From: Phytobacter massiliensis JC163
GTDB lineage: Bacteria > Pseudomonadota > Gammaproteobacteria > Enterobacterales > Enterobacteriaceae
Reading direction: 5' to 3'
Assembly (NCBI RefSeq): GCF_000321045.1
Contig: NZ_HE578946.1
Coordinates: 553,735 to 617,734, forward strand
Length of the DNA stretch: 64,000 bases
The notes beneath the pieces were generated by a model. That model saw only the letters and a program-made list of their open reading frames with translations. It was not told where the DNA came from and did no database searches. This document shows positions 29,732 through 39,592 of this stretch, one piece after another; positions within the stretch are counted from its first letter, which is position 1; each line of letters starts with the position of its first letter. Made by a program: the position numbers and the translations under genes.

Positions 29732-30646
29732 GTGGAAAAGGTCGAGAATTTAATCCCGATGGTGGTTTTCGCGCGCGTCGTCGAAACGTTAAGCTTTACC
29801 GAAGCCGCTTTATCTTTAGGAATGTCTAAATCCTCCGTCAGCCGCGATATTGCTATCCTGGAAAAACGCATAGGCGCAATGTTGCTCAAGCGGACTACGC
29901 GCAAAATTGAGATTACCGAACTCGGGTTAAGCTATTATCAACATTGTTTTAAAATTTTAAATGAATTAAGGGCCGCGGAACGTTTCATTAAAGAATATTA
30001 CGAAGAGCCTACCGGGACGATTAAGATTCTGGCACCTGTTACCTTCGGCAAACAGTACGTTGTGCCAGCGTTGAACGCCTGGCTTGGCCGTAATATGCTG
30101 GCTAATGTCGATCTTGATTTATCGGATAAAAAAATTGATATCAAAGATAGCCAGTACGATCTCGCTATTATCATTTCCCAGGACACCCCGACTCACGAGC
30201 AGACAAAATATCTGTGCGCTATCCAGTGGGGACTGTACGCTACGCCCGAATATGTGGCGAATTTAAAGCCGATCATAACGCCACACGACCTGCCTTCGCA
30301 CAACTATATTCTTTTTCGCGGCGTCGCCCGCACGGTCTCGCTGACATTCAGAAAAGAGAAACAGAACATAAGCATTGATGTCCCCAGCCGTTTTCGCAGC
30401 AATAACAGCGTGGCGCTGGTCGATATGGCGCTGTCAGGGTTAGGCATTGCTTATCTGCCCAACTATATTGCTCGCGAATTTCAGGTGACCGGCAGGCTGG
30501 TCAGGCTTCTGCCCGGCTGGCAGATGGACGAATATAAAGTCTGGCTGCTGTCGAAGTCGAGAAGTACGATTTCGTCTGGCATCACGCGTTTTAGCGACGA
30601 ACTGCAGCAGCGCATCGCCGCGGCGGAAGCTAAAGAAAACCGTTAA
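29732..30646 (+). CDS. LysR-family transcriptional regulator
   Basis: 304 residues from a GTG at 29732; an ATG ten codons in (MVVFARVVE) is an alternative. The N-terminal HTH reads SFTEAALSLGMSKSSVSRDIAILEKRIGAMLLKRTTRKIEIT, cited here in part as the CrgA-like LysR subgroup pattern with SVSRDIAILE. A periplasmic-binding-like effector domain follows from about residue 90. It lies beside, and convergent with, a Sua5-like gene, and is near the LeuCD-like pair. It probably regulates that divergent unit; the inducer is unknown. Confidence 0.85.
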   Translation: MEKVENLIPMVVFARVVETLSFTEAALSLGMSKSSVSRDIAILEKRIGAMLLKRTTRKIEITELGLSYYQHCFKILNELRAAERFIKEYYEEPTGTIKILAPVTFGKQYVVPALNAWLGRNMLANVDLDLSDKKIDIKDSQYDLAIIISQDTPTHEQTKYLCAIQWGLYATPEYVANLKPIITPHDLPSHNYILFRGVARTVSLTFRKEKQNISIDVPSRFRSNNSVALVDMALSGLGIAYLPNYIAREFQVTGRLVRLLPGWQMDEYKVWLLSKSRSTISSGITRFSDELQQRIAAAEAKENR

Positions 30647-30731
30647 TATCCAGATTCCCCTGGCGGTGCCAGCGCCAGATTTTCGCCGTGTCGCTAAAAC
30701 TAAATGTTACCGCCGGCACACCCTGAATCAA

Positions 30732-31511
30732 TTAATAATAATCACCGTGCCGGTAATCCCAGGTATTAAAGTGGGACGACATGAAATTAATGATTTTATT
30801 CACATCAAGGCCTTTGCGAATCAGTACCGGGCAGGGCGTTATTTTTCTCGCGCCCGCCTGCTCTGGCACCAGTTGACCGGCATTATCCACCATTGAAACC
30901 ATTACCCCCTGCTCATAGCGGCTGTCTGCGGTTTCGTCAGGTTGAACAGATTTCACATAGTCATTGGCGCAGATAATTAAATCAGCGCGTTCTTCGATTC
31001 GCTCGCCGATATACTCAACCATCCCCCGGTTACCTTGTCCTGACGGGTTAGCGGAGCTGGCGAAAGAAAACTTATGATGTTTTTCCCACAGCGCTTTAGC
31101 GATCGTTTCACCGGGCTTGCCAAACTTAATGACGAAGCAGCTGGTCTGTCGGCCATCCATCATTAACGCTTTCAGGCCGTCATCCGGTAATTTCTCCATG
31201 GCGTCTTCACGCCACGGCAAAATACAGCCAAGCAAAATATCGGCATCCCAGTGGCTCTGGTAAAAGGCCTCAATTTCTGGGTTCATCAGCGCCAACGCTT
31301 TCAGCTGTTCCATACTGCCGCACAGCACCACGCCCGGTTTATTACGGTTACGCTGTTTCGCTTCGAATTTACGCTCAAGGCCTTCCTTATCGGACGTCAT
31401 AATGATGTAGCCGACTTTTGTCGGGCAGACAATCATTCCCCCTTCGGCGCTTAATATACCCAGCGCTTCCTGCTGAACATGTCCATTCCAGTTTACTTTT
31501 TTATTGATCAT
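30732..31511 (-). CDS. Sua5/YciO/YrdC-family protein
   Basis: 259 residues from the ATG at 31511 (MINKKVNWNGH); an upstream in-frame start at 31583 lacks support. The TsaC/Sua5 fold is visible: MIVCPTKVGYIIMTSD at the position of the usual PTDTVYGL, then KQRNRNKPGVVLCG, then FSFASSANPSGQGN in place of PSANxSG. Housekeeping members make threonylcarbamoyl-AMP for tRNA t6A. This one is divergent and has a C-terminal extension, so it is probably a specialised paralogue. It is divergent from the LeuC/LeuD-like operon. Its substrate cannot be inferred from sequence. Confidence 0.8.
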   Translation of the reverse strand: MINKKVNWNGHVQQEALGILSAEGGMIVCPTKVGYIIMTSDKEGLERKFEAKQRNRNKPGVVLCGSMEQLKALALMNPEIEAFYQSHWDADILLGCILPWREDAMEKLPDDGLKALMMDGRQTSCFVIKFGKPGETIAKALWEKHHKFSFASSANPSGQGNRGMVEYIGERIEERADLIICANDYVKSVQPDETADSRYEQGVMVSMVDNAGQLVPEQAGARKITPCPVLIRKGLDVNKIINFMSSHFNTWDYRHGDYY

Positions 31512-31885
31512 ATTTTTTCCCGCCTGTCTGGTGTCAAAGAAGTGAACTGAGCATCTGTTTTTCAGCACCCTGGTGCAACGCATGGGCTAATTTTTCGGCG
31601 ATTGTTTCACTGCTGGAACAATAAAATTCTATTTTTGGCAAATCACGCTGCTACGTGAATTTCGGTACGCGTTTGTGGATTAATGCGTTACCAATATAAA
31701 AAACAGGCACCGCGTGGGCTGTTCCCGACAGGAGAGCGACAATGAAGTTGATACGAGTCGATCTGCGCGACTCCCCTTTTAAGCAACACTCCACACATAC
31801 AGTGCAACTAACACGACGATGGAAAAATTACAGGGATGCTTTTTCTTTTCCTGTTATTTTTTTAAATAAAGCAGAAGGAAATACG
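31512..31885. promoter_or_regulatory. Divergent control region between Sua5-like and LeuC-like genes
   Basis: This 374-base gap should hold both promoters. A dyad TCACG-N6-CGTGA lies at 31643-31658, the size and form of a LysR-type operator. A second smaller dyad (GCACC/GGTGC) is near 31565-31575. An ATG at 31742, preceded by CAGGAGAG, opens a frame that runs without stop into the LeuC-like gene, so an N-terminal extension or an in-frame leader is possible. Confidence 0.5.
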
Positions 31886-33238
31886 ATGAAATTTCATCAG
31901 GATGGTTGTACGTCAGAAAACAGCCCCACGCCAGGTATGACATTAACTGAAAAGATATTTGCCCGCGCCAGCGGTCGTGAAACGGTGTCACCGGGTGAAG
32001 TGATATTTGTCAAAGTCGATGTGTTAATGTCTCATGACCCTTGTACACCTGGCATCGCCAGCGTATTTAAAAAAGAGTTTGGAGAAGACGCTAAAGTCTG
32101 GAATGCCGATCGCTTTATTATGATACCAGACCATTTTACTTATTCTGCCGACCCGCAGGCGAACCAGAATATTCGCGTGATGCGTGAATTTGCGCAGCAA
32201 CAGAATATTACCCACTTTTACGATGTCGGCACGCCGGAATATAAAGGCGTGTGCCATATCGGGTTGGCGGAGGGGGGGCATACCCGTCCCGGCGAAGTCT
32301 TGCTGGGGACCGATTCACACACCGTAACGGCAGGCGCTTTCGGCACTTTCGCCATTGGCGTTGGCATCACCGACGGGGCGTTTGCGCTGGGGACCGGTGA
32401 AATTCCGCTGATGGTTCCGGCAACCATCCGGGTCAATTACACCGGCAAAAAGCCACGCAGCGTACAGGCAAAAGATTTAATTCTGGTATTAATGAAAGAG
32501 CTGGGCGTGGCGGGTGCTACCTATAACGCCATTGAATTTGGCGGCAACGTTATTGATGAATTATCCGTCGAAGAGCGAATGACCCTCTGCAATATGGTGG
32601 TAGAGTGCGGGGCCAAAAACGGCATTATGGTGCCGAACCCGGCCACCCTTGCTTATTTAGACCAGAGGACGCGCATTCCCTTTACCGTTGTTGAGCCGGA
32701 TGCCAGCGCGGTCTATGAACGCGTCATTACTATCGACGTTTCCGCATTAACCAGTATGGTGGCGCGCCCCCATTCGCCCGATAACGTCTCGGCGATTCAC
32801 GAACTGGAACATGTGGCGATATCCCGGGCCTATATCGGTTCCTGTACCGGCGGCAAAACCGAGGATTTTATTGCGGCGGCAACGGTGCTGCATGGCAAGA
32901 AAGTCGCTATTCCCACGTACGCCGTCACCGCCACCAAAGAGGTGTTTCATAACCTGATTACCACCAGGGTCGGGGGCGTATCGGTCTATGAAATCCTCAC
33001 TCGCGCAGGGGTTCGGTTATCGGCAGAGTCCGGCTGCGCCGCCTGCTGTGGCGGCCCTGCCGACACGTTTGGGCGCGTTAACGACCCGATTAGCGTGATT
33101 TCCACCACCAACCGAAACTTCGTTGGCAGGATGGGGCATAAAGGCGCAATGATTTACCTGGCGTCGCCCTATGCCGTTGCCGCCGCTGCGATTAGCGGCG
33201 CTATTACTAACCCGGAACGGTACTTAACAAATGACTAA
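31886..33238 (+). CDS. Aconitase-superfamily dehydratase, large subunit (LeuC-like)
   Basis: 450 residues from the ATG at 31886 (GAAGGAA upstream). The same frame is open back to an ATG at 31742 with a better AGGAG, which would add 48 residues not seen in LeuC. The protein keeps the aconitase fold: HxTAGAFGTFAIGVG, and the 4Fe-4S cysteines in IGSCTGGKTEDF and SGCAACCGGP. These differ from the leucine-pathway versions (GSCTNxR, CAMCLGM), suggesting another hydroxy-acid substrate such as homoaconitate, dimethylmalate or a sugar-derived acid. It overlaps the small-subunit gene by 8 bases. Confidence 0.85.
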   Translation: MKFHQDGCTSENSPTPGMTLTEKIFARASGRETVSPGEVIFVKVDVLMSHDPCTPGIASVFKKEFGEDAKVWNADRFIMIPDHFTYSADPQANQNIRVMREFAQQQNITHFYDVGTPEYKGVCHIGLAEGGHTRPGEVLLGTDSHTVTAGAFGTFAIGVGITDGAFALGTGEIPLMVPATIRVNYTGKKPRSVQAKDLILVLMKELGVAGATYNAIEFGGNVIDELSVEERMTLCNMVVECGAKNGIMVPNPATLAYLDQRTRIPFTVVEPDASAVYERVITIDVSALTSMVARPHSPDNVSAIHELEHVAISRAYIGSCTGGKTEDFIAAATVLHGKKVAIPTYAVTATKEVFHNLITTRVGGVSVYEILTRAGVRLSAESGCAACCGGPADTFGRVNDPISVISTTNRNFVGRMGHKGAMIYLASPYAVAAAAISGAITNPERYLTND

Positions 33239-33770
33239 TGGAACGGTAATGCGCGGTAAAGTTTACGTGTTGGGCGATAACATCGATACCGATCAGATTT
33301 TAACCGCCGAATATTTGAAGGTGAATCCGGCGTCGCCGGAAGGGCGCGCTGAACTGGCGTCGCTGGCGATGTGCGGGCTGCCGGAAGGCTCCGCTCCTTT
33401 TATCGACCCGCAGACTAACCGGGCAGGGTATGACTTTATCGTCGCCGGTAAAAACTTCGGCTGCGGCTCTTCCCGCGAACATGCGGTGGTCGCGCTGGGC
33501 GCGTCGGGCGTGAAAGCGGTCGTTGCGCACTCTTTTGCGCGGATATTTTTCAGGAACTGTGTTTCAACCGGTCAACTGATGCCCGTGTCATTGCAGGCGG
33601 GTAGGGATGTCGAGGGGTTGAAAACAGGCGATACGATTGAGATCGATCTGGCAGCGTGTCGTATCGTCACCGATAAAGGCGTTGTCGCAACGGCACCCAT
33701 CGGGGAGTTAGCGAACATTGTCGCCGCTGGCGGTTTGTTCGCCTATGCCAGGCAAACAGGTAAGGTGTAG
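33231..33770 (+). CDS. Aconitase-superfamily dehydratase, small subunit (LeuD-like)
   Basis: 179 residues (ATG at 33231; an ATG at 33249 would also follow the upstream stop). The swivel-domain signature is clear: DNIDTDQILTAEYLKVNP at the N-terminus and GKNFGCGSSREHAVVALGASG near residue 75. In leucine-type enzymes the loop after NIDTDQI helps choose substrate; here it reads AEYLKVN. With the overlapping large subunit it forms a two-chain hydro-lyase. The pathway is not known; a separate leucine-type leuCD should exist elsewhere. Confidence 0.85.
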   Translation: MTNGTVMRGKVYVLGDNIDTDQILTAEYLKVNPASPEGRAELASLAMCGLPEGSAPFIDPQTNRAGYDFIVAGKNFGCGSSREHAVVALGASGVKAVVAHSFARIFFRNCVSTGQLMPVSLQAGRDVEGLKTGDTIEIDLAACRIVTDKGVVATAPIGELANIVAAGGLFAYARQTGKV

Positions 33771-33831
33771 TTGCCCCCATCATTCCTGTACGTTCTGCGG
33801 TGGTGAATCGTCTGTTTTGCCCGTAAAGATA

Positions 33832-33854
33832 AAGATGTAAAATAGCTGCATCTT
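33832..33854. promoter_or_regulatory. NsrR operator upstream of ygbA
   Basis: A 23-bp site with arms AAGATG (33832-33837) and CATCTT (33849-33854) matches the 11-1-11 NsrR consensus. E. coli ygbA is an NsrR target, so nitric oxide should derepress this gene. Confidence 0.8.
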
Positions 33855-33869
33855 TAAGAGGGGCAGGGT

Positions 33870-34208
33870 ATGAACGGTAAACGAATCAGGCGCGAAAAAC
33901 TGACCATCCGCAGGATGATCGCCCTCTATCAGCAGCGCTGCCCGCAGGCGCTGGCGGACAGGGAACATTATCAGGCGCTAAACGACTATGCCGACAAACG
34001 GCTGGATAAATGCGTGTTTGGTGAAGAGAAGCCCGCCTGCAAGCAGTGCCCGGTGCACTGTTACCAGCCTGCAAAGCGTGAAGAGATGAAACAGATTATG
34101 CGCTGGGCGGGGCCGCGAATGCTCTGGCGGCACCCCATTCTTACCGTACGTCATCTGATTGACGACCGCCGCCCGGTGCCGGAACTGCCGGAAAAATACC
34201 GCAAATAA
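33870..34208 (+). CDS. ygbA: YgbA, nitric-oxide-responsive protein
   Basis: 112 residues of the family annotated as nitrous oxide-stimulated promoter protein. Conserved cysteines in KCVFGEEKPACKQCPVHCY suggest metal or cluster binding. GAGGGGC precedes the ATG, and an NsrR site lies just upstream. In E. coli ygbA sits between fhlA and mutS; here fhlA and the whole hyp/hyc block are absent, so ygbA is next to ascB. Confidence 0.92.
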   Translation: MNGKRIRREKLTIRRMIALYQQRCPQALADREHYQALNDYADKRLDKCVFGEEKPACKQCPVHCYQPAKREEMKQIMRWAGPRMLWRHPILTVRHLIDDRRPVPELPEKYRK

Positions 34209-34221
34209 TAGCGACGCGGGA

Positions 34222-34258
34222 AATATCCCCGGATGCGGCATTAAACCGCCGCCTCCGG
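34222..34258. repeat. REP-like palindrome between ygbA and ascB
   Basis: ATCCCCGGATGCGGC ... GCCGCCTCCGGGG forms an imperfect hairpin of REP (PU) type in the gap between the convergent ygbA and ascB. It may also act as a two-way terminator. Confidence 0.6.
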
Positions 34259-34267
34259 GGAAACCGC

Positions 34268-35707
<1,440 letters not shown>

Positions 35708-37153
35708 TTAAATCTGTGCCGCGTTGACCGTGGCGGCTTTTGTCGCCTGCGGTTTCTTCGCCTCTTCTTCTACCGGAATATCTTCAAAGCCCAGCAGCAG
35801 CGTCAGCACGAAGGAGAGCACCACCGCCAGCGCCATGACCCCAAACACCCACACGATGGTCATCGGATTGGCCGGGTCGAAGAACTGCACGCTGGTGAAC
35901 AGCCCCGGCGCCGCCATCGAATGGCTGGCCAGCCCGGCTATTCCTGCCACCGCGCCGCAGACAAAGCCGCTTATCAGGCTGGCAATCAGCGGGCGTTTCA
36001 GCCGCACCGCCACGCCGTACAGCGCCGGTTCAGAGATGCCTGCCATAATGGCGGAGGCCGCCGCCGCCAGCGCCGTCTGGCGCAGCTCCGGGTTTTTGGT
36101 CTTCCAGGCGACCGCCAGTGAAGAGCCGCCTAGCGACAGGTTGGCGCCAATTTCAGACGGCATTACCATCCCCTCTTTGCCGGTTTCGGCAATGGTCTGA
36201 ATGATAGTCGGCGTAAAGACGCGGTGCATACCGGTCATTACCAGCAGCGGCCACAGCGCGCCCATAATGGCGACGGAGAGCCAGCCCAGGTAGCCGTGAA
36301 TGGTATAAACCAGCGCGGAAATCGCGCTACCGATCCAGATCCCCAGCGGCCCAATCAGTAAGATAGCCAGCGGGGCGGCAATCAGCACGATCAGCATCGG
36401 CTTGAGGAAGTTTTTGGTGACCGCCGGGGTGATTTTGTCTACCCAGCGTTCGATATACGAGAGGCACCAGGTCATGACCAGCGCCGGGATCACCGTGTAG
36501 GTGTATTTCACCGCCGTCACCGGCACCAGCGCGAACTCGACGTGCTCGCCCTGCGCGGCCTTCGCCATCAGTTCAATAAAACTCGGGTGCACCAGCACGC
36601 CCGCGATAGCGATGGCCAGCGACATATTGGTTTTGAATTTAATGGCCGCCGAGGCCGCCACCATCAACGGCAGGAAGAAGAATGCCCCGTCGCCGATGAC
36701 CGTCAGGATCGTCAGCGTTGACGAGCCTTTCGGCAGCACGCCGGACATCTCCAGCACCATCGCCAGCAGTTTGACCATCGACCCGCCGATGATCGCCGGG
36801 ATCAGCGGCGACATGGTGCCGATCAGTGCGTCCAGGATGCCCGCACCAATACGCTTCAGCGTCAGTTTCTGCTTGCCGACCGGCTGGGCTGGCTGCATAT
36901 CGCCGGGCAGCAGCGCCACCACTTCGCGATACGCGTGGGAAACCGTATTGCCGATGATCACCTGGCACTGGCTGTCGTTACGTACCACGCCCATCACGCC
37001 GCTGATGCTTTTCAGGGCAGGGCTGTCAACGAGGCTGTCATCTTTCACCACAAAGCGCAGGCGCGTCATGCAGTGGGTGACAGCCGCGATGTTCTCCACA
37101 CCGCCCAGCGCGTTAACTACCGAGCTAGCCAGCGCCGCATAATTCTTCGACAT
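35708..37153 (-). CDS. ascF: PTS beta-glucoside EIIBC component AscF
   Basis: 481-residue membrane permease that imports and phosphorylates aromatic beta-glucosides. The EIIB domain comes first, with phospho-Cys28 in VTHCMTRLRF. The EIIC membrane domain follows from about residue 100, with GSHSM-like and ISEPALYGV segments. No EIIA is fused, as in E. coli AscF. The ascG repressor gene is divergent across 254 bases. Confidence 0.95.
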   Translation of the reverse strand: MSKNYAALASSVVNALGGVENIAAVTHCMTRLRFVVKDDSLVDSPALKSISGVMGVVRNDSQCQVIIGNTVSHAYREVVALLPGDMQPAQPVGKQKLTLKRIGAGILDALIGTMSPLIPAIIGGSMVKLLAMVLEMSGVLPKGSSTLTILTVIGDGAFFFLPLMVAASAAIKFKTNMSLAIAIAGVLVHPSFIELMAKAAQGEHVEFALVPVTAVKYTYTVIPALVMTWCLSYIERWVDKITPAVTKNFLKPMLIVLIAAPLAILLIGPLGIWIGSAISALVYTIHGYLGWLSVAIMGALWPLLVMTGMHRVFTPTIIQTIAETGKEGMVMPSEIGANLSLGGSSLAVAWKTKNPELRQTALAAAASAIMAGISEPALYGVAVRLKRPLIASLISGFVCGAVAGIAGLASHSMAAPGLFTSVQFFDPANPMTIVWVFGVMALAVVLSFVLTLLLGFEDIPVEEEAKKPQATKAATVNAAQI

Positions 37154-37227
37154 CGGGTTTTATCCTGTTTAATCAATAAGGTGCGTTTTCATCCCGCCTG
37201 TAAGAGGGGCGGGATGAAACATGAAAT

Positions 37228-37241
37228 AGGAAACCGGTTCC
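37228..37241. promoter_or_regulatory. Probable AscG operator
   Basis: GGAAACCGGTTCCA matches the AscG consensus TGAAACCGGTTTCA at 12 of 14 positions, lying 75 bases before ascF. A second partial motif (GTTTCACTGAGGTAAAC) is 17 bases further toward ascG. Binding is inferred from E. coli. Confidence 0.7.
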
Positions 37242-37407
37242 ACAAAAGAATGATGAGTTTCACTGAGGTAAACAAGACATGATTTATGGAATTTTGGTGT
37301 TTTGTGATGGCTATCACTTATGAAAATGAGCCGTTTTTTCTCCCGCTGCGACATTTTCTGCCGGGTGAAGTAGACTGCGTGTCATCGAAATCAAACGGAT
37401 AGACAAC

Positions 37408-38418
37408 ATGACCACAATGCTTGAAGTGGCGAAGCGGGCAGGGGTGTCGAAGGCGACGGTCTCGCGGGTGTTATCTGGCAACGGCTACGTCAGCCAGGAG
37501 ACGAAAGATCGCGTCTTTCAGGCCATTGAAGAGAGCGGCTACCGGCCTAATCTGCTGGCGCGCAGCCTGGCGACCAACAAAACGCAAACCCTGGGGCTGG
37601 TGGTCACCAATACGCTCTATCACGGCGTCTATTTCAGCGAACTGCTGTTCCATGCCGCGCGGATGACGGAAGACCAGGGGCGACGTTTGATTCTGGCGGA
37701 TGGTAAACACAGCGCCGAAGAGGAGCGGGACGCCATCCAGTACCTGCTGGATCTGCGCTGCGACGCCGTCATTATCTATCCCCGTTTTTTGAGCGTCGAC
37801 GATATGGACGCCATCATTAAAAAACATCCGCAGCCGATTATGGTGCTGAACCGTCGCCTGCGTAAAAACAGCAGCCACTGCGTCTGGTGCGATCAAAAAG
37901 CCTCCAGCTTTAACGCCGTCAGCCAGCTGATTGAGAGAGGGCACCGGGATATCGCCTTTATTACCGGCTCGCTGGATTCACCTACCGGTATTGAACGCCT
38001 CTCCGGGTATAAAGATGCGCTGGCGAAGAGGGATATCCCCTTACGCAACGCGCTGATCGCCGAGGGCAAATGGTCCCCCGAAAGCGGCGCGGCGGCGGTG
38101 GAGACCCTGCTTGGCCGCAAGGAAAACTTCACCGCACTGGTGGCCAGTAACGACGATATGGCGATCGGGGCGATAAAAAAACTGCACGACAGCGGCGTGC
38201 GGGTGCCGGAGCAGGTGTCAGTCATTGGTTTTGATGACATCGCCATCGCCCCGCACGTTATTCCGGCGCTTTCCAGCGTCAGGATACCGGTCACCGAGAT
38301 GATCAAAGAGACCATTGAGCGCCTGATTTTTATGCTCGACGGCGGCGATTTTCACTATCATCCGCCGTTTCTTGGCGAGCTGATTGCACGCGATTCGCTG
38401 ATTTCCGGCCCGGCGTAA
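37408..38418 (+). CDS. ascG: LacI-family repressor AscG
   Basis: 336-residue repressor of ascFB. The N-terminal HTH and hinge are clear (MLEVAKRAGVSKATVSRVLSGNGYVS, cited in part). A sugar-binding core follows, with VIGFDDIAIAPHVIPALSSV near residue 275. Full length. In E. coli AscG also represses prpBC. It is divergent from ascF and followed by a REP element. The hypF-hydN genes that follow it in E. coli are absent. Confidence 0.95.
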   Translation: MTTMLEVAKRAGVSKATVSRVLSGNGYVSQETKDRVFQAIEESGYRPNLLARSLATNKTQTLGLVVTNTLYHGVYFSELLFHAARMTEDQGRRLILADGKHSAEEERDAIQYLLDLRCDAVIIYPRFLSVDDMDAIIKKHPQPIMVLNRRLRKNSSHCVWCDQKASSFNAVSQLIERGHRDIAFITGSLDSPTGIERLSGYKDALAKRDIPLRNALIAEGKWSPESGAAAVETLLGRKENFTALVASNDDMAIGAIKKLHDSGVRVPEQVSVIGFDDIAIAPHVIPALSSVRIPVTEMIKETIERLIFMLDGGDFHYHPPFLGELIARDSLISGPA

Positions 38419-38451
38419 GTGGCCCGGATAAGGCGTTACGCCGCATCCGGG
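38419..38451. repeat. REP element
   Basis: GCCCGGATAAGGCG - TTA - CGCCGCATCCGGG, a near-canonical enterobacterial REP palindrome between the convergent ascG and norW stops. Confidence 0.85.
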
Positions 38452-38457
38452 AAACGT

Positions 38458-39592
38458 TCATACCGCTAACGTTTTCAGCAGGGCGAAGGCCTCTTTCATC
38501 CGCGCTTCGCTGACCACAAAGGCGCGCAGTTGCCCGTCGTCGTCTGTCCCTCTGGCAACCATACCTTCGGCCTGGGTTACGATCTCCCAGCGCAAATCGC
38601 GCCGCTGCGTCTCGCCAGCCAGATGTAATGGCATGTCCGGCGTTTTGACTTTGACCAGTATCGCAGGCAGCTTAAGCGGGGCGCTGCCGCCGAGCAGATT
38701 TTTCGCCAGATACATGGCGCTGAGCTGTATCGGTTGCAGGAACGGCAGCACCTTGCCGTTAATCTCCGCGCAGTCGCCGAGGGCGTAAATATCCGGGTGG
38801 CTGGTGCGCAAGAAACTGTCGACGCAGACGCCACGGTTAACGGCCAGCCCGGCGCGGCTGGCAAGGGCTGTTTCCGGGCGCAGGCCGGTGGCGGCAATCA
38901 CCGCATCCACCTCAATGCTGCGCTGGCGATCAAGCGTGGCGCGAATGCCGGTGGCGGTTTGCTCAAGCCCCAGCAGCCGGGATTTCAACAGCAGATGAAT
39001 CCCCATCTCCGTAAAGCAGTGCTGTAAGCGACTGCTCACTTCCGGCGGCATCAGCGAGGCGAGCACGCTGGCTGCGTTATCGATAAGCGTAACCGCCTTG
39101 CCCGCACGGCAAAAAATCCATCGCCAGTTCGCTGCCGATAAGCCCGCCGCCGACAATCAGCACCCGCCGGGCATCATGCAGCTGCGCTTCACAGGCGCGG
39201 TACTCTTGCTGGCTGTTTAAAGTGAGCATTAACTCACTTCCTGGAACCGGCGGGACAAAGGCCGATGCGCCGGTGGCCAGCACCAGACTCTGATACTGCC
39301 ACTGCCTGTCCTGGCTTTTCACTACGTGGGCGTCGGCATCAATGTCGGTCACCCGGGTATGCGGAAACAGGCGCAGGTTGAACTGTTCGGCAAACTCACC
39401 CGCCGACTGGCGGGTCAGGTCATCGGCGCGCTGCGCCTGGCTAATAACGTGGCTGAGATCGGGTTTGTTGTACTCGTCCATGCTATCTGCGGCAATCAGC
39501 GTCAGCGGCAGGCTGGCATCCTGTTTACGGATATTTTTTACGAGCTGGCGGGCGGCAAAGCCCGAGCCAATTATCACTATGCCTGCGCTCAT
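38458..39592 (-). pseudogene. norW: NADH:flavorubredoxin reductase NorW, frameshifted
   Basis: Two overlapping frames together give a full NorW of about 377 residues. The N-terminal part (from ATG 39592, [19 protein letters not shown]) reads to ...ELAMDF. The C-terminal part continues as [12 protein letters not shown] in another frame down to 38458. The break is at a run of six A's on the plus strand (39111-39116) where the expected codons GAT TTT TGC need five. NorW passes electrons from NADH to the NorV rubredoxin domain. Everything else, including FAD and NAD motifs, is intact, so this is a recent single-base mutation or a homopolymer read error. Confidence 0.93.
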
